Positions 26,538 through 35,480 of a DNA stretch of 64,000 bases are shown here, one piece after another. Within the stretch, counting starts at the first letter, position 1. Every line of letters begins with the position of its first letter. A program made the translations under genes and the position numbers. This DNA is from an uncultured Desulfatiglans sp. (GTDB lineage Bacteria > Desulfobacterota > DSM-4660 > Desulfatiglandales > Desulfatiglandaceae), in contig LR026961.1 in the NCBI GenBank assembly GCA_900498135.1, positions 3,704,011 to 3,768,010 of the forward strand, written 5' to 3'. The notes beneath the pieces were generated by a model. The model saw nothing but the letters and a program-made list of their open reading frames with translations, ran no database searches and was not told the origin of the DNA.

Positions 26538-27855
26538 ATGGTGGCGGGATTACCAGCGCGGCCTGCGCAGAGAAAAATGGCGGGTCCTGGTCCCGGACCG
26601 TCTGTCGATTCTTTTCGTCTGCGCGGGCGGGGTGTTTGCTCTGCTGGCGGTCGCACTGCTTGTCGGGTCGATGATTTCGGAATGGCGCTCGGAGCCGAAA
26701 GAGGCCGATCAGAAGCGGGCACCCGCTCCGAAGCCGTCCAGGACGGCCTGGGAAGGGATTATCCGGACGCGGGAGGATCTGTGGCCCATCCTGAAGGACT
26801 TCGACCCCCTGCTCTACGCGGGTGAAAGCGGCCGCATCGTTCATTACGCGGGGAAGCCCCTGACTGTGAAGACCGGGATCGACGCGACGATTCAGTCGGC
26901 CGTTGCGGGGCTCCTCCAACGATCTCAGACCATCCGGTCGGCGGCGGTGGTCATGGATCCGTTCAGCGGGCGCATCCTCGCCCTCGCGGGGTACGACCAG
27001 AATGGCAAAGGGAACGAAGTCTGCCTGCAGGCGGACTTTCCGGCTGCGAGCCTGTTCAAGATCGTTGCCGCCGCCGCCGCGCTCGAAGCGGCGGGCCTGT
27101 CGCCCGACAGTCCTCTCTATTACAACGGCGGACGCTACACCCTCTACAAAAGCCAGCTGAACGACAAGCGGACCCGGTACACGCACCAGGTGCCGCTGAA
27201 GGAGGCCTTCGGACTGTCGATCAACCCGGTCTTCGGAAAGCTCGGGAGCTTCACCCTGGGGCAGGACCTGCTGCAGGAATTCGCCGCACGCTTCATGTTC
27301 AACCATCCCATCCCGTTCGATCTGCCGCTGGAGGAGAGCCGGATCGAGGTGCCGCAGACGACGTTCGGCCTGGCGGAGATCGCATCAGGATTCAACAAGC
27401 GGACGCTGATATCACCGCTTCACGGAGCCCTCTTTTCCTCGGCCGTCGCCAACGGCGGGGTCATGATGGTGCCTTGGCTGGTGGAGGAGGTGGAGGACGA
27501 CTCCGGCCGCACCCTCTACAAGGCCGAGCCCGCCGTGATGGCCAGGCCGATAGAGGCCGCGACTGCGCGAAAACTGCGGGTCATGATGCAGGAAACGGTC
27601 AAAGGCGGGACCTGCCGGAGGACGCTCAAACGCCTCACACGGAAGAAGCCTTTCGATACGATGGAGATCGGGGCCAAAACCGGGACCATCAACGACCCGA
27701 CGAACACCCACAAAATCGACTGGCTGAGCGCCTATGTCATCGACCCGGACCGGAAAGAAGGGGTCTGCGTCGCGGTGATGGGGATGCACGGGGAGAAGCT
27801 CGGCATCCGCGCCCCCGAGTTGGGCCGGTTGATCCTGGATGACTGTGTTTTTTGA
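26506..27855 (+). CDS. Penicillin-binding transpeptidase-domain protein
   Basis: Membrane-anchored cell-wall enzyme of 449 residues. One N-terminal membrane helix ([20 protein letters not shown]) follows a basic cytoplasmic tail. The transpeptidase catalytic triad of motifs is complete: SLFK (in [18 protein letters not shown]) with the acylated serine, SIN in [14 protein letters not shown], and KTGT in [16 protein letters not shown]. No glycosyltransferase or dimerisation domain precedes it, so it is shorter than typical PBP2/FtsI proteins and closer to stand-alone peptidoglycan transpeptidases of Desulfobacterota. The start at ATG 26506 overlaps serS; ATG 26518 is an alternative. Confidence 0.88.
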   Translation: MKAMSNRLKGEWWRDYQRGLRREKWRVLVPDRLSILFVCAGGVFALLAVALLVGSMISEWRSEPKEADQKRAPAPKPSRTAWEGIIRTREDLWPILKDFDPLLYAGESGRIVHYAGKPLTVKTGIDATIQSAVAGLLQRSQTIRSAAVVMDPFSGRILALAGYDQNGKGNEVCLQADFPAASLFKIVAAAAALEAAGLSPDSPLYYNGGRYTLYKSQLNDKRTRYTHQVPLKEAFGLSINPVFGKLGSFTLGQDLLQEFAARFMFNHPIPFDLPLEESRIEVPQTTFGLAEIASGFNKRTLISPLHGALFSSAVANGGVMMVPWLVEEVEDDSGRTLYKAEPAVMARPIEAATARKLRVMMQETVKGGTCRRTLKRLTRKKPFDTMEIGAKTGTINDPTNTHKIDWLSAYVIDPDRKEGVCVAVMGMHGEKLGIRAPELGRLILDDCVF

Positions 27856-28147
27856 GCGCAGGGTGGAGGGTTTGGCTGGAATGGTTCGGCGAAGTTTTCG
27901 GAGGATCTGGATGACGCCGCCGGGATCCGTCCCGGATCATGAAAGGTTTGGGTGAAGGCGGTGATGCTGAGCTCTCGGATTCGATGCGCCGAGGGTTGAG
28001 CTCTTCGCTTCAATAGGCTGAATCCCATCTGGTTTCAGTCCCTGAAACAGGGCGGCTCCCTTGTGCGTGCGACCGTGTGCAAACCGCGGCGGTGAACGTC
28101 GAGGCCTGAAGCTTGAGGTATAAAACGTTGAATTCAATAGAGGAACT

Positions 28148-29974
28148 ATGTGTGGAATCGTCTGTTATGTCGGGCCGCGGGATACGAAGTCGGTCCTGAT
28201 CGAGGGGCTGAAGCAGCTGGAGTACCGCGGGTACGACTCGGCCGGGATTGCGGTGCAGCACGGCAACCAGATCGCCTGCCACCGGGCGGTGGGGAAGATC
28301 GTGGAGTTGGAGAAGAAGCTCGCCGGGCTCGACGTCACCGGTGAGAGCGGCATCGCGCACACGCGCTGGGCCACCCACGGGGCGCCGACGGAAGAAAACG
28401 CCCATCCGCACCGGGACGAGAAGGGGAATGTCTTCGTCATCCACAACGGGATCATCGAGAACTATCACACCCTGCGCAAGAGGCTTCAGCAGGAGGGTGT
28501 GCATTTCCGGTCAGAGACCGACACCGAGGTGCTCGCGCACCTGATTGCGCATTATTACGATGGCAGCCTGAGCGAGGCGGTCCGCAAGACGATGGGGCAG
28601 GTGGAGGGGACCTTCGGGATCGCGGTAATCCACCGCAACGAGCCGGGGAGAATCGTCGTCGCGAGGCGCGGGAGCCCGCTGATCATCGGCCTCAGCGACG
28701 GGAGTCGTTTCGCGGCCTCCGACGTCTCCGCCATGGTGCGGTACACCAACCAGGTCATCCACCTGCAGGACAACGAACTGGCGGTCCTCACCAAGGACGA
28801 TGTGTCGATCTCCACGGCGCAGGCGGTCAGCGTCAAAAGGGATGTCGAGACGGTGGAGTGGCGGGGTGAAGACGTCGAGCTGAACGGCTTTCCGCACTTC
28901 ATGCTGAAGGAGATCTACGAACAGCCCAACACCATCGAAAACGCCATGCGCGGAAGGCTCGAGCCGGCCGAAGGGGTGCCCAAGCTGGGCGGCATCATGC
29001 CTGTGTGGGACCATCTGAAGGACTGTCGGCATCTGGTGATCGTGGCCTGCGGCACCTCGTTTTATGCCGCCTGCGTCGGACGCTATGTCTTCGAGAAGCT
29101 CACGGAGATCGACGTGCAGGTGGAACTCGCCTCCGAGTTCCGCTACCGCAAGCTGAACTTCCCGCACAATACCTTCATCCTGGCCTTGAGCCAGTCCGGC
29201 GAAACAGCCGACACCCTGGCCGCCATCAAGGAGGCCAAGCGCAAGGGCGCCTCGCTCCTCGGGATCGTCAACGTCGTGGGGAGTTCCATCGCCCGCGAGA
29301 CCGACGCCGGCGTCTACAACCATGCCGGCCCGGAGATCGGGGTGGCGTCGACGAAGATCTTCACTTCGCAGTTGACGATTCTGACCCTCCTGGCGCTGCT
29401 GCTGGGGCGTCATCAGAATCTTTCGCTCACCGACGGGGTGGAGGCGATTCGAGCGCTCAAGCAGATACCGGATCAGATAAAGGCGATCTTCGCCCAGGCG
29501 AACCATATCGAGGCCATCGCCGAAAACTACTATCATTGTTCGAACTGGCTTTTCCTCGGCCGGAAGTACAACTACCCGATAGCGATGGAGGGGGCGCTCA
29601 AGCTGAAGGAGATCTCCTACATCCATGCCGAGGGGTATCCGGCAGGAGAGATGAAGCACGGGCCGATCGCCCTGGTGAACCCCGAGATGCCGACGGTGGC
29701 GATCGTTCCCCAGGACGACATGTACGAGAAGATGATCAGCAACATCCAGGAGGTGAAGAGCCGCAGGGGCCCCGTGATCGCCATCGCGACGCAGGGCGAT
29801 TCGAAGATCCGGGAACTGGTCGACGAGGTGATCGAGGTCCCGCCGACGCTCTCCTTCCTGAACCCCCTCCTGACGGTCATCCCCTGTCAACTGCTCGCCT
29901 ATTACTGCGCGAAGTTCCTGAACCGGGACATCGATCAGCCGCGGAACCTGGCCAAGAGCGTGACGGTTGAATGA
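28148..29974 (+). CDS. glmS: Glutamine-fructose-6-phosphate aminotransferase
   Basis: Makes glucosamine-6-phosphate for peptidoglycan and lipopolysaccharide; 608 residues, standard length. The N-terminal glutaminase begins MCGIVCYVGPRD with Cys2 as the nucleophile, and contains GIAHTRWATHGAPTEENAHP and IHNGIIENY. Two SIS sugar-isomerase domains follow: ACGTSFYAACVGRYVFEKL, ALSQSGETADTLAAIKEAKR, and GRKYNYPIAMEGALKLKEIS. It ends FLNRDIDQPRNLAKSVTVE as in other GlmS. The 292-base upstream spacer contains a hairpin (CTGGTTTCAG/CTGAAACAG, 28029-28050) but no glmS ribozyme core was recognised. It overlaps the acyltransferase gene downstream. Confidence 0.97.
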   Translation: MCGIVCYVGPRDTKSVLIEGLKQLEYRGYDSAGIAVQHGNQIACHRAVGKIVELEKKLAGLDVTGESGIAHTRWATHGAPTEENAHPHRDEKGNVFVIHNGIIENYHTLRKRLQQEGVHFRSETDTEVLAHLIAHYYDGSLSEAVRKTMGQVEGTFGIAVIHRNEPGRIVVARRGSPLIIGLSDGSRFAASDVSAMVRYTNQVIHLQDNELAVLTKDDVSISTAQAVSVKRDVETVEWRGEDVELNGFPHFMLKEIYEQPNTIENAMRGRLEPAEGVPKLGGIMPVWDHLKDCRHLVIVACGTSFYAACVGRYVFEKLTEIDVQVELASEFRYRKLNFPHNTFILALSQSGETADTLAAIKEAKRKGASLLGIVNVVGSSIARETDAGVYNHAGPEIGVASTKIFTSQLTILTLLALLLGRHQNLSLTDGVEAIRALKQIPDQIKAIFAQANHIEAIAENYYHCSNWLFLGRKYNYPIAMEGALKLKEISYIHAEGYPAGEMKHGPIALVNPEMPTVAIVPQDDMYEKMISNIQEVKSRRGPVIAIATQGDSKIRELVDEVIEVPPTLSFLNPLLTVIPCQLLAYYCAKFLNRDIDQPRNLAKSVTVE

Positions 29975-30680
29975 GCGGCGCAAGAGCCTTGTGGGGCGTG
30001 GGAGCGACCGCTCCGCGCCGGTGGGGTGCGGCGATGCCATCGAGCTTCGCCGCAAAGCCGAGAGAGAGCCCCTCTGCCGTCGGCGGGAGGGGTTTTGCCG
30101 GTTTGCCCGCACACTTGCCGCGCTGAGCCTTCGTCCGTTTTTCGACCTCGAGGTGGAGGGGGCTCACCATGTGCCGGGGGAGGGGCCGTTTCTGCTCCTC
30201 GCCAAGCACCAGCGCTGGGAGGACATCCCGCTGCTCGGGCTCAGCACGCCCAAGGGGCTCTATTATGTCGCCAAGGTCGAGCTATTCGCGCACCCCGTCG
30301 GGAACTGGGTGCTGCGTTCCCTCGGCGGGGTGCCGCTCAACCGGCAGCGCCCGCTGGAGAGCCGCCGCTATATGAAGCGCCTGCTTGGTTTTCTTCGAAG
30401 CGGAGAGGGGGTGGTGGTTTTTCCGGAAGGGACCTACTATCCGCAGTGCATGGGGCCGGGCTTGAGCGGCATCGTGCGCCTCGTGCTGGGACGGCTCGAG
30501 GTGCCCCTCGTGCCGGCCGGCTTCGAGTACACCCCGAAGGGGCGGCGAACCAGCGTGGTGGTTCGTTTCGGACCTCCGCTGCAGCCGCCTTTCCCCGCCA
30601 TCGATTCCCTCATGCAGGAGATCATGCATCGAATCGCGCTGCTCTCGGGCCTCGACGCCCCGCCTGCGCCCCATCCCTGA
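29967..30680 (+). CDS. 1-acyl-glycerol-3-phosphate acyltransferase-like (PlsC family)
   Basis: Membrane-associated acyltransferase of about 237 residues. The catalytic HX4D motif is in LLAKHQRWEDIPLLG, the acceptor-binding block is GGVPLNRQRPLESRRYMKR, and the FPEGT motif is in GVVVFPEGTYYPQCMGPGLS. These are diagnostic for LPLAT enzymes that add a second acyl chain to lysophosphatidic acid or related lipids. The start is unclear: the frame opens with TTG 29967 inside glmS, and TTG/GTG codons at 29988, 29991 and 30021 are alternatives; the first 45 residues look poorly conserved. The distal part of the same strand leads into an M20 peptidase after 26 bases. Confidence 0.85.
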   Translation: MNERRKSLVGRGSDRSAPVGCGDAIELRRKAEREPLCRRREGFCRFARTLAALSLRPFFDLEVEGAHHVPGEGPFLLLAKHQRWEDIPLLGLSTPKGLYYVAKVELFAHPVGNWVLRSLGGVPLNRQRPLESRRYMKRLLGFLRSGEGVVVFPEGTYYPQCMGPGLSGIVRLVLGRLEVPLVPAGFEYTPKGRRTSVVVRFGPPLQPPFPAIDSLMQEIMHRIALLSGLDAPPAPHP

Positions 30681-30706
30681 ATTGCAAGGAGGAGGAAAGA
30701 GAAAGA

Positions 30707-31942
30707 ATGATGAACCATTTGGACCAGATCTTTGCCCGCATCGATGCCTGTACCATGGACGTCATCCAGCTCCAGACCGAGCTGACGGCCCGGGTGGCGC
30801 TCGGACCCGAAAACGGCGGCACAGGCGAGCACGAAAAGATCGCGTACGTGAAGACCCTGCTGGAGGAGTTGCATCCGACGGTGATCGAGGAGTTCCATGC
30901 CATCGACTCCCGGGTGCCGGCGGGGTACCGCCCCAATCTCGTCGCCCGCTGGGGCGAGGCCTCGGAGGCGCCTGCCGTCTGGATCCTCAGCCACGCGGAC
31001 ATCGTTCCCCCGGGGGATTTGAACCTGTGGCACAGCGACCCGTACAAGGTGGTGATCGAGGAAGACCGGGTGGTCGGGCGGGGGGTCGAAGACAACCAGC
31101 ATGGGATCGTCAGCTCCTATCTAGCCCTGAAGGCCGTGCTCGATGCGGGTGCGCCCCTCGCGCGGCCGGTGGGGCTGGCCATCGTGGCGGACGAAGAGAC
31201 CGGAAGCGAGTATGGGCTCGTTCCGCTCCTGGCCCAACGTTCGGATCTGTTCAAGAAATCGGACTGGATCGTCGTACCGGATGCCGGCAACGAGACCGGG
31301 ACCATGATCGAGGTCGCCGAGAAGAGCATGCTCTGGCTGAAGCTGACGGTGACGGGCAGGCAGACGCACGCGAGCACCCCGCATCGGGGCAACAACTGCC
31401 TGTATGGCGCTGCGCGTCTGATCACGACGTTCGACAAGATCAAATCCCGTTTCAGCAAGAAGGACCAGCTCTTCAGCCCCCCCGTATCCACCTTCGAATG
31501 CACCAAGATCGAGGCCAACGTCCCCAACGTCAATACCGTTCCTGGAAGACAGGTCTTCTACATGGACTGCCGTATCCTGCCCGTGTACGAGGTCGAAACG
31601 GTGATCGGGGCGATCGGGGACGTCGCGGCGAAGGTGGCGCAGGAATTGGATCTGAAGGTGGACATCCAGGTTGTTCAGCGTCAGGACGCGACTGAGGCCA
31701 CCCCCGCCGACGCGCCGGTGGTCAAGGCCCTCGAACGGGCCGTCCTGCGGGTTACGGGGCGCGAGGCGAGGCCAATGGGGATCGGAGGGGGGACCTTCGC
31801 CGCCTTCTTCCGGCGGGCGGGCTACCCGGCCGCGGTCTGGTCCACAGCGCCGCACACCGCGCATCAGCCGAACGAATCCTGCCCGATCCCGGACATCCTT
31901 TCGGATGCGAAGGTCTTCGCCTGCCTGTTTGTCGAGGGATAG
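30707..31942 (+). CDS. M20-family metallopeptidase (ArgE/DapE-like)
   Basis: Zinc-dependent amidohydrolase of about 411 residues. ATG 30707 (or the next codon, 30710) follows AAGGAGGAGG; the much longer open frame upstream is the shadow of the acyltransferase gene. Metal-ligand blocks: WILSHADIVPPGD (His, Asp), VEDNQHGIVSSYLAL (bridging Asp), VADEETGSEYG (catalytic Glu-Glu), VVPDAGNETGTMIEVAEKSM and GIGGGTFAAFFRRAGYPAAV. A lid/dimerisation domain contains GRQTHASTPHRGNN. The unusual ASTPHRG lid and the long N-terminal segment resemble M20 peptidases annotated as diaminopimelate- or acetylornithine-like enzymes of archaea and Desulfobacterota; the substrate is not clear. Confidence 0.87.
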   Translation: MMNHLDQIFARIDACTMDVIQLQTELTARVALGPENGGTGEHEKIAYVKTLLEELHPTVIEEFHAIDSRVPAGYRPNLVARWGEASEAPAVWILSHADIVPPGDLNLWHSDPYKVVIEEDRVVGRGVEDNQHGIVSSYLALKAVLDAGAPLARPVGLAIVADEETGSEYGLVPLLAQRSDLFKKSDWIVVPDAGNETGTMIEVAEKSMLWLKLTVTGRQTHASTPHRGNNCLYGAARLITTFDKIKSRFSKKDQLFSPPVSTFECTKIEANVPNVNTVPGRQVFYMDCRILPVYEVETVIGAIGDVAAKVAQELDLKVDIQVVQRQDATEATPADAPVVKALERAVLRVTGREARPMGIGGGTFAAFFRRAGYPAAVWSTAPHTAHQPNESCPIPDILSDAKVFACLFVEG

Positions 31943-31976
31943 TCCGGCAAAAAGAAATAAAAGATTTTATTCGGAC
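31942..31976. terminator. Possible bidirectional terminator
   Basis: GTCCG and CGGAC flank AATAAAA/TTTTATT arms between two convergent genes (M20 peptidase on plus, ACT protein on minus). The symmetric A/T arms give U-runs in both directions. The fold is AT-heavy, so confidence is moderate. Confidence 0.45.
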
Positions 31977-31979
31977 GCA

Positions 31980-33011
31980 TCAGGCGGGGAGTTTGATAAC
32001 CGCGGGGACCTCGAAGCATTGAGTGATGGCGGCGACGGCCTGGTCGGACTCTTCGGGGGCAATGAGGCCCGTGATGGAGGCGACCGAACAGTTGAGGGCA
32101 ATCAGGTGGACGCCGGCCTCCTCGAACCCCTGAAGCAGGATGGAGGTAATCCCGTAGCGGTCCCCGAAGTGCGGGCCGTTCATGGTGAACAGGGCGGCGG
32201 GGCGGCTGCTCGCCGAAAACCCCTCCTGGTCCGCCCCGCGGCCGATCGCCGCGGACCACGCGAACCGGGCGTCCTCCGGGACGGCGATGAGGAGCCGGGT
32301 CCGGGAGACCGGGTCTGACAGGCTCGACATGAGAAAATGCAGCGGCCCGCCGGTGGCGGCGAGGGCTTCGAGGATTCTGCCGGCGAGCGGCATGGTCGCC
32401 TTTTCGAGGTCCAGGATGAAAAGGCGCAGGTTGTCGGACCAGCGCAGGCCGTAGACCTTGGGTCTCTTTTCGCTGAAGGAGGCGACGACCTCCTTGAAGA
32501 GGGCCTCCTTCCCCTGCTGGGCGAGGCGCCAGTCCACCGGCGTGTGGAAGGTTCCGAAGCAGAAGGGGCCGAAGATGGCCTCAGTCGCCTGTGCAACGGC
32601 CGCTGACGGGACGACCACGGAGAGCGCCGAGGGGGAGTAGGCCAGCACATAGGGCCAGATGCCGGCGCGGGCGAAGGCCTGGATGAGCCTTCCGGCGACG
32701 ATCGGGTCGTTGCGGTGCGGAAAGAGCGAGAGGACGGCCCCCGGCATGGGGGCGCCCTCTTCGCAGAGGATGTGATCGGGGAAGATCGCGCCGGCGTGGG
32801 GGGCGTCCTGGGACCCGAAGACGATGTTCCAGCAGGTCTGAGGACCGGAGCGCTCCAGGGTGAGGAAGGGGAGGTTGACCTCACGGGTCGAGAGCAGGCT
32901 GCAGAACTCCCTCCCCGGAGATCCATCCAGGCCGGTCTCGGCCAGAGGGGTCCACAGGACCTGGTCGAGAATCTTGAAACCGCCCAGAGATAGGGGGGCG
33001 CAGGTCCCCAT
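31980..33011 (-). CDS. ACT-domain repeat protein resembling aspartokinase regulatory region
   Basis: A 343-residue protein that I read as tandem ACT-like units without a catalytic domain. GGFKILDQVLWTPLAETGLD and SLLSTREVNLPFLTLERSG resemble an ACT beta-alpha-beta start. MPGAVLSLFPHRNDPIVAGR and LIQAFARAGIWPYVLAYSPS, and later GPHFGDRYGITSILLQGFEE with AGVHLIALNCSVASITGLIA, show the strand-helix-strand pattern of ligand-binding ACT domains, including a GxxV/I-like turn. ACT modules usually sense amino acids. It lies 30 bases downstream of a stand-alone response regulator gene on the same strand, so the two are probably co-transcribed. Assignment is by pattern, not by a database match. Confidence 0.6.
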   Translation of the reverse strand: MGTCAPLSLGGFKILDQVLWTPLAETGLDGSPGREFCSLLSTREVNLPFLTLERSGPQTCWNIVFGSQDAPHAGAIFPDHILCEEGAPMPGAVLSLFPHRNDPIVAGRLIQAFARAGIWPYVLAYSPSALSVVVPSAAVAQATEAIFGPFCFGTFHTPVDWRLAQQGKEALFKEVVASFSEKRPKVYGLRWSDNLRLFILDLEKATMPLAGRILEALAATGGPLHFLMSSLSDPVSRTRLLIAVPEDARFAWSAAIGRGADQEGFSASSRPAALFTMNGPHFGDRYGITSILLQGFEEAGVHLIALNCSVASITGLIAPEESDQAVAAITQCFEVPAVIKLPA

Positions 33012-33041
33012 GCCATTCCCCGCCGCCGGTGTTGAAGATCG

Positions 33042-33422
33042 CTATAGAAGGCCGCTGACCACTTTCCAGAGCCCTTCGGTGTCGATGGGTTTCGGAATGT
33101 AGTCGTCCGCCTCCGTGGACATGCCGTCCCGGTGGGTGTAGGTCGTCGTCGGGACGGCCTCGCCCACGGCGGTCAGGAGCACCACCGGGATGTCCTTCGT
33201 CTCGTCCTTCGATTTGAGTTCGGCGCACAGGACGTAGCCGTCCTTCCTCGGCATCATGACATCCAGGATGACGAGGTCGGGGCGGCGCTGCTCGATGGAC
33301 TCCTCGCCTTCCACGCCGTCATAGGCACGACCCACTTCGCATCCCTTGCTCTCCAGCATCATCGCGACGGTCTCCACCAGATCGGGATCATCGTCAACCA
33401 CCAGAATGTAATGTTTTGCCAT
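33042..33422 (-). CDS. Stand-alone response regulator receiver protein
   Basis: A 126-residue CheY-like domain with no output domain. Conserved residues: acidic pocket VVDDDPDLV, phospho-acceptor Asp in LVILDVMMPRKDGYVL, Thr in VVLLTAVGEAV, and Lys in DDYIPKPIDTEGL. A slightly long beta4-alpha4 insertion (PTTTYTHRDGMSTEA) distinguishes it from classical CheY. It follows the metF gene by 192 bases on the same strand and may be at the end of the Hdr/Met operon or in its own unit. The sensor kinase is unknown; kinases at 44-47 kb are candidates. Confidence 0.9.
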   Translation of the reverse strand: MAKHYILVVDDDPDLVETVAMMLESKGCEVGRAYDGVEGEESIEQRRPDLVILDVMMPRKDGYVLCAELKSKDETKDIPVVLLTAVGEAVPTTTYTHRDGMSTEADDYIPKPIDTEGLWKVVSGLL

Positions 33423-33530
33423 ATCGATTCCTCCTGAATTGTGAGTTCCCTATTTCGAAATGCTCCACGCGAGTCGAGACAAAAAATGGTCTTGAACACA
33501 TTCAATCATATGAAGCGGGGTTCTGCCGGG

Positions 33531-33553
33531 ATGTCACTTCCGGATGGACACCA
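33531..33553 (-). repeat. Fragment of the MITE-like element (end only)
   Basis: TCACTTCCGGATGGACACCA is, on the opposite strand, a close match to the left end of copy A (TGGTGTCCATCCGGAAATG). The rest of the element is not recognisable, so this is a solo end or decayed copy between the response regulator and metF. Confidence 0.35.
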
Positions 33554-33614
33554 ATGAACGAGAACGAACCGGGTGCCCATCCAGGCGCTATCCGCCGCGA
33601 ATCGGTTTCCAGTT

Positions 33615-34559
33615 CTAATCTACCTGCGGTCTGGGATAGAGTCCACCCCTTTCGACCAGTTCCGGAACCTTGTCTTCCCATTCGATGGCCATAATGTGGA
33701 ATCCGTGCACGCCCTCCACTTCCTTGAGGCGCTGGATGGCCTCGACGCAGATGTCGAGCCCTTCCTGGGGCTGCTTCTCCTTCGGGACGCCGCTCATGCG
33801 CTTGATGATCTCGTCGGGCACATCCATGCCCGGCACCCGGTTCTTCATGTACTTGGCCATGCCGGCCGATTTCATGGGGGTGAGGCCCGCCAGGATGTGG
33901 ACCTTTTCGTGAAGGCCCCGGTCCCGGACACCCTGCATCCATTTCTCGAACTTGTCGAGGTTGTAGATGCACTGCGTCTGGATGAACTCGGCGCCGGCGG
34001 CGACCTTCTTGGCCAAGCGCGGGACACGGATCTCGAAGGGGTCGGCGAAAGGGTTCGCCGCGGCCCCCACGAACATGCGGGGCGGACGCTTGATCTCGTC
34101 GCCGCCGAGGAACTTGCCTTCGTCGCGCATCCGGCGCACGGTCTGGATGAGCTGCATCGAGTCGATGTCGAAGACGTTCTGGCCCGTCGAGCAGTCCCCG
34201 AAGGTCTGGTGGTCGCCCGACAGGCAGAGCATATTGAAGATGTCGAAGGAGGCGGCCCCCAGGATGTCGCTCTGGAGGGCGATCCGGTTGCGGTCCCGCA
34301 CGACCATCTGCAGGATGGGCTCGAGGCCCATGAGCTTGATGTGGATGCAGGATGCCAGGCTGCACAGCCGCGTGACCGATGTCTGGTTGTCGGTGATGTT
34401 GATGGCGTCGACATGATCCTTGATCATCTCGGCCTTCCGGGTGATCGCCTCGGGATCGCTCCCGCGCGGGGGGCCGCATTCGGATGTGACGGCGAGATGC
34501 CCGGCTGCCAGGATCTTTTCCAACTTGCTGGGTGTCTTCAGGGTAGCCATTCCGCTCAT
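33615..34559 (-). CDS. metF: Methylenetetrahydrofolate reductase, MetF-type catalytic subunit
   Basis: Flavoprotein of 314 residues interconverting 5,10-methylene- and 5-methyl-tetrahydrofolate in the methyl branch of the reductive acetyl-CoA pathway. TIM-barrel landmarks: AVTSECGPPRGSDPEAITRK, DAINITDNQTSVTRLCSLAS, DRNRIALQSDILGAASFDIF, LCLSGDHQTFGDC, RMFVGAAANPFADP, AEFIQTQCIYNLDKFEKWM and HILAGLTPMKSAGMAKYM. The start ATG 34559 forms an ATGA overlap with the metV stop; a far longer open frame to 35294 is the shadow of metV. Like acetogen-type enzymes it lacks its own NAD(P)H-binding C-domain and probably receives electrons through MetV, MvhD and the long HdrA encoded upstream. Confidence 0.93.
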   Translation of the reverse strand: MSGMATLKTPSKLEKILAAGHLAVTSECGPPRGSDPEAITRKAEMIKDHVDAINITDNQTSVTRLCSLASCIHIKLMGLEPILQMVVRDRNRIALQSDILGAASFDIFNMLCLSGDHQTFGDCSTGQNVFDIDSMQLIQTVRRMRDEGKFLGGDEIKRPPRMFVGAAANPFADPFEIRVPRLAKKVAAGAEFIQTQCIYNLDKFEKWMQGVRDRGLHEKVHILAGLTPMKSAGMAKYMKNRVPGMDVPDEIIKRMSGVPKEKQPQEGLDICVEAIQRLKEVEGVHGFHIMAIEWEDKVPELVERGGLYPRPQVD

Positions 34560-35224
34560 AGTCTCACATCCTCCCTCACGACGGTTCTGGGGCCGCCGGC
34601 CCGGTCGGTCGACCAATCCTTGATGGGCGCAAGGATCTCGTAGTCGTCGAGGCGTCCGAGCTCCTTCAGGCGGTCGATGATCAGCTGCCAGGCGCAGGGG
34701 ACGTCCTTGCTGATCTCGCACTTCCCCTTGGACGACCCTCCGCAGGGGCCGTTCAGGAGCCGCTTGGCGCAGCGCGAGATGGGGCAGATCCCGGCGGTGC
34801 GGCCCAGGATGCACTGTCCGCAACCCTGGCAGCGTTCGCTCCAGACGCCGCGCTCCTCCGTGACGCCCATGAAGCAGGTGTTGACGCCCGGGTAGACCGG
34901 GGTCGAGAAGTACTTCTCCGCCATGAACTGAACGCCGACACCGCAGGCGATGGAGACGACGGCATCGTATTTGTCGATCACGTTCCGGATCTCCTCGAGG
35001 TACTCGTGGTCGCACTGGCGCTCGAGCGTGACCTCGTCGATCGTGACGTCCTTGCCCTGGTTCATGAAGTACATGCGCAGCGCGGAGGCGAGGACCCCGA
35101 CCTCCTTCTTCCCGCCCGCCTCGCAGACGGTGACGCACTCGTTGCAGCCCGCTACGAGAATGGATTGTTTGTCCTTCACGTAGTCGATGATCTCTTCGAT
35201 CGGTTTTCTTTCGGCGACAATCAT
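34556..35224 (-). CDS. metV: MetV-like partner of MetF (MTHFR C-terminal / zinc-Fe-S protein)
   Basis: A 222-residue partner subunit found with MetF in acetogens and sulfate reducers. N-terminal half: QSILVAGCNECVTVCEAGGK, then EVTLERQCDHEYLEEIRNV, and IACGVGVQFMAEKYFSTPVY. The C-terminal half is cysteine-rich: NTCFMGV, ERCQGCGQCILGRTAGICPI, SRCAKRLLNGPCGGSSKGKC, with EISKDVPCAW. The cysteines suit zinc and/or iron-sulfur sites that pass electrons to MetF. The four-base overlap with metF and equal strand indicate stoichiometric production. Known in the family as the second subunit of the MetFV complex; the mechanism of electron entry here is inferred. Confidence 0.9.
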   Translation of the reverse strand: MIVAERKPIEEIIDYVKDKQSILVAGCNECVTVCEAGGKKEVGVLASALRMYFMNQGKDVTIDEVTLERQCDHEYLEEIRNVIDKYDAVVSIACGVGVQFMAEKYFSTPVYPGVNTCFMGVTEERGVWSERCQGCGQCILGRTAGICPISRCAKRLLNGPCGGSSKGKCEISKDVPCAWQLIIDRLKELGRLDDYEILAPIKDWSTDRAGGPRTVVREDVRL

Positions 35225-35280
35225 GTCTTGCTCCCTCTTTGTCCATCACGCAGGGTTGGTCGGCTTCCCCTCTCGGCGAG

Positions 35281-35315
35281 GGGAAACGTGCCACGCTCTC
35301 CGGGAGGCGTTTCCC
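35281..35315. other. Perfect 8-base inverted repeat between mvhD and metV
   Basis: GGGAAACG (35281-35288) and CGTTTCCC (35308-35315) can pair around a 19-base loop in the 256-base spacer between mvhD and metV. There is no T-run, so it may be an mRNA-processing or attenuation hairpin rather than a terminator. Confidence 0.4.
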
Positions 35316-35480
35316 GGCGGCGTGCGGCGTGCCATGGAAGGCCCCGGAACGGGCACTGGTTCGTCAAAACGCTTGATGCTTTCATAGTGGCATTTCAAAA
35401 TTTATGCAATCCAAAACAGCACAAACGATCGGGTGCCGTCGACTGGATTCGAGCATTCGGGATTCAGCCCCGGCGCTCCG

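Noticed and set aside
27856-28147. glmS ribozyme or leader riboswitch upstream of glmS
   Set aside because: A small hairpin is present but the conserved glmS ribozyme core was not recognised, and the element is largely limited to Gram-positive lineages.
30026-30706. Upstream extension of the M20 peptidase frame
   Set aside because: It overlaps the acyltransferase gene out of frame; a strong AAGGAGGAGG ribosome site places the start at 30707.
34560-35294. N-terminal extension of the metF open frame
   Set aside because: The extension overlaps metV in another frame, is low-complexity and Arg-rich, and metF has a coupled ATGA start at 34559.
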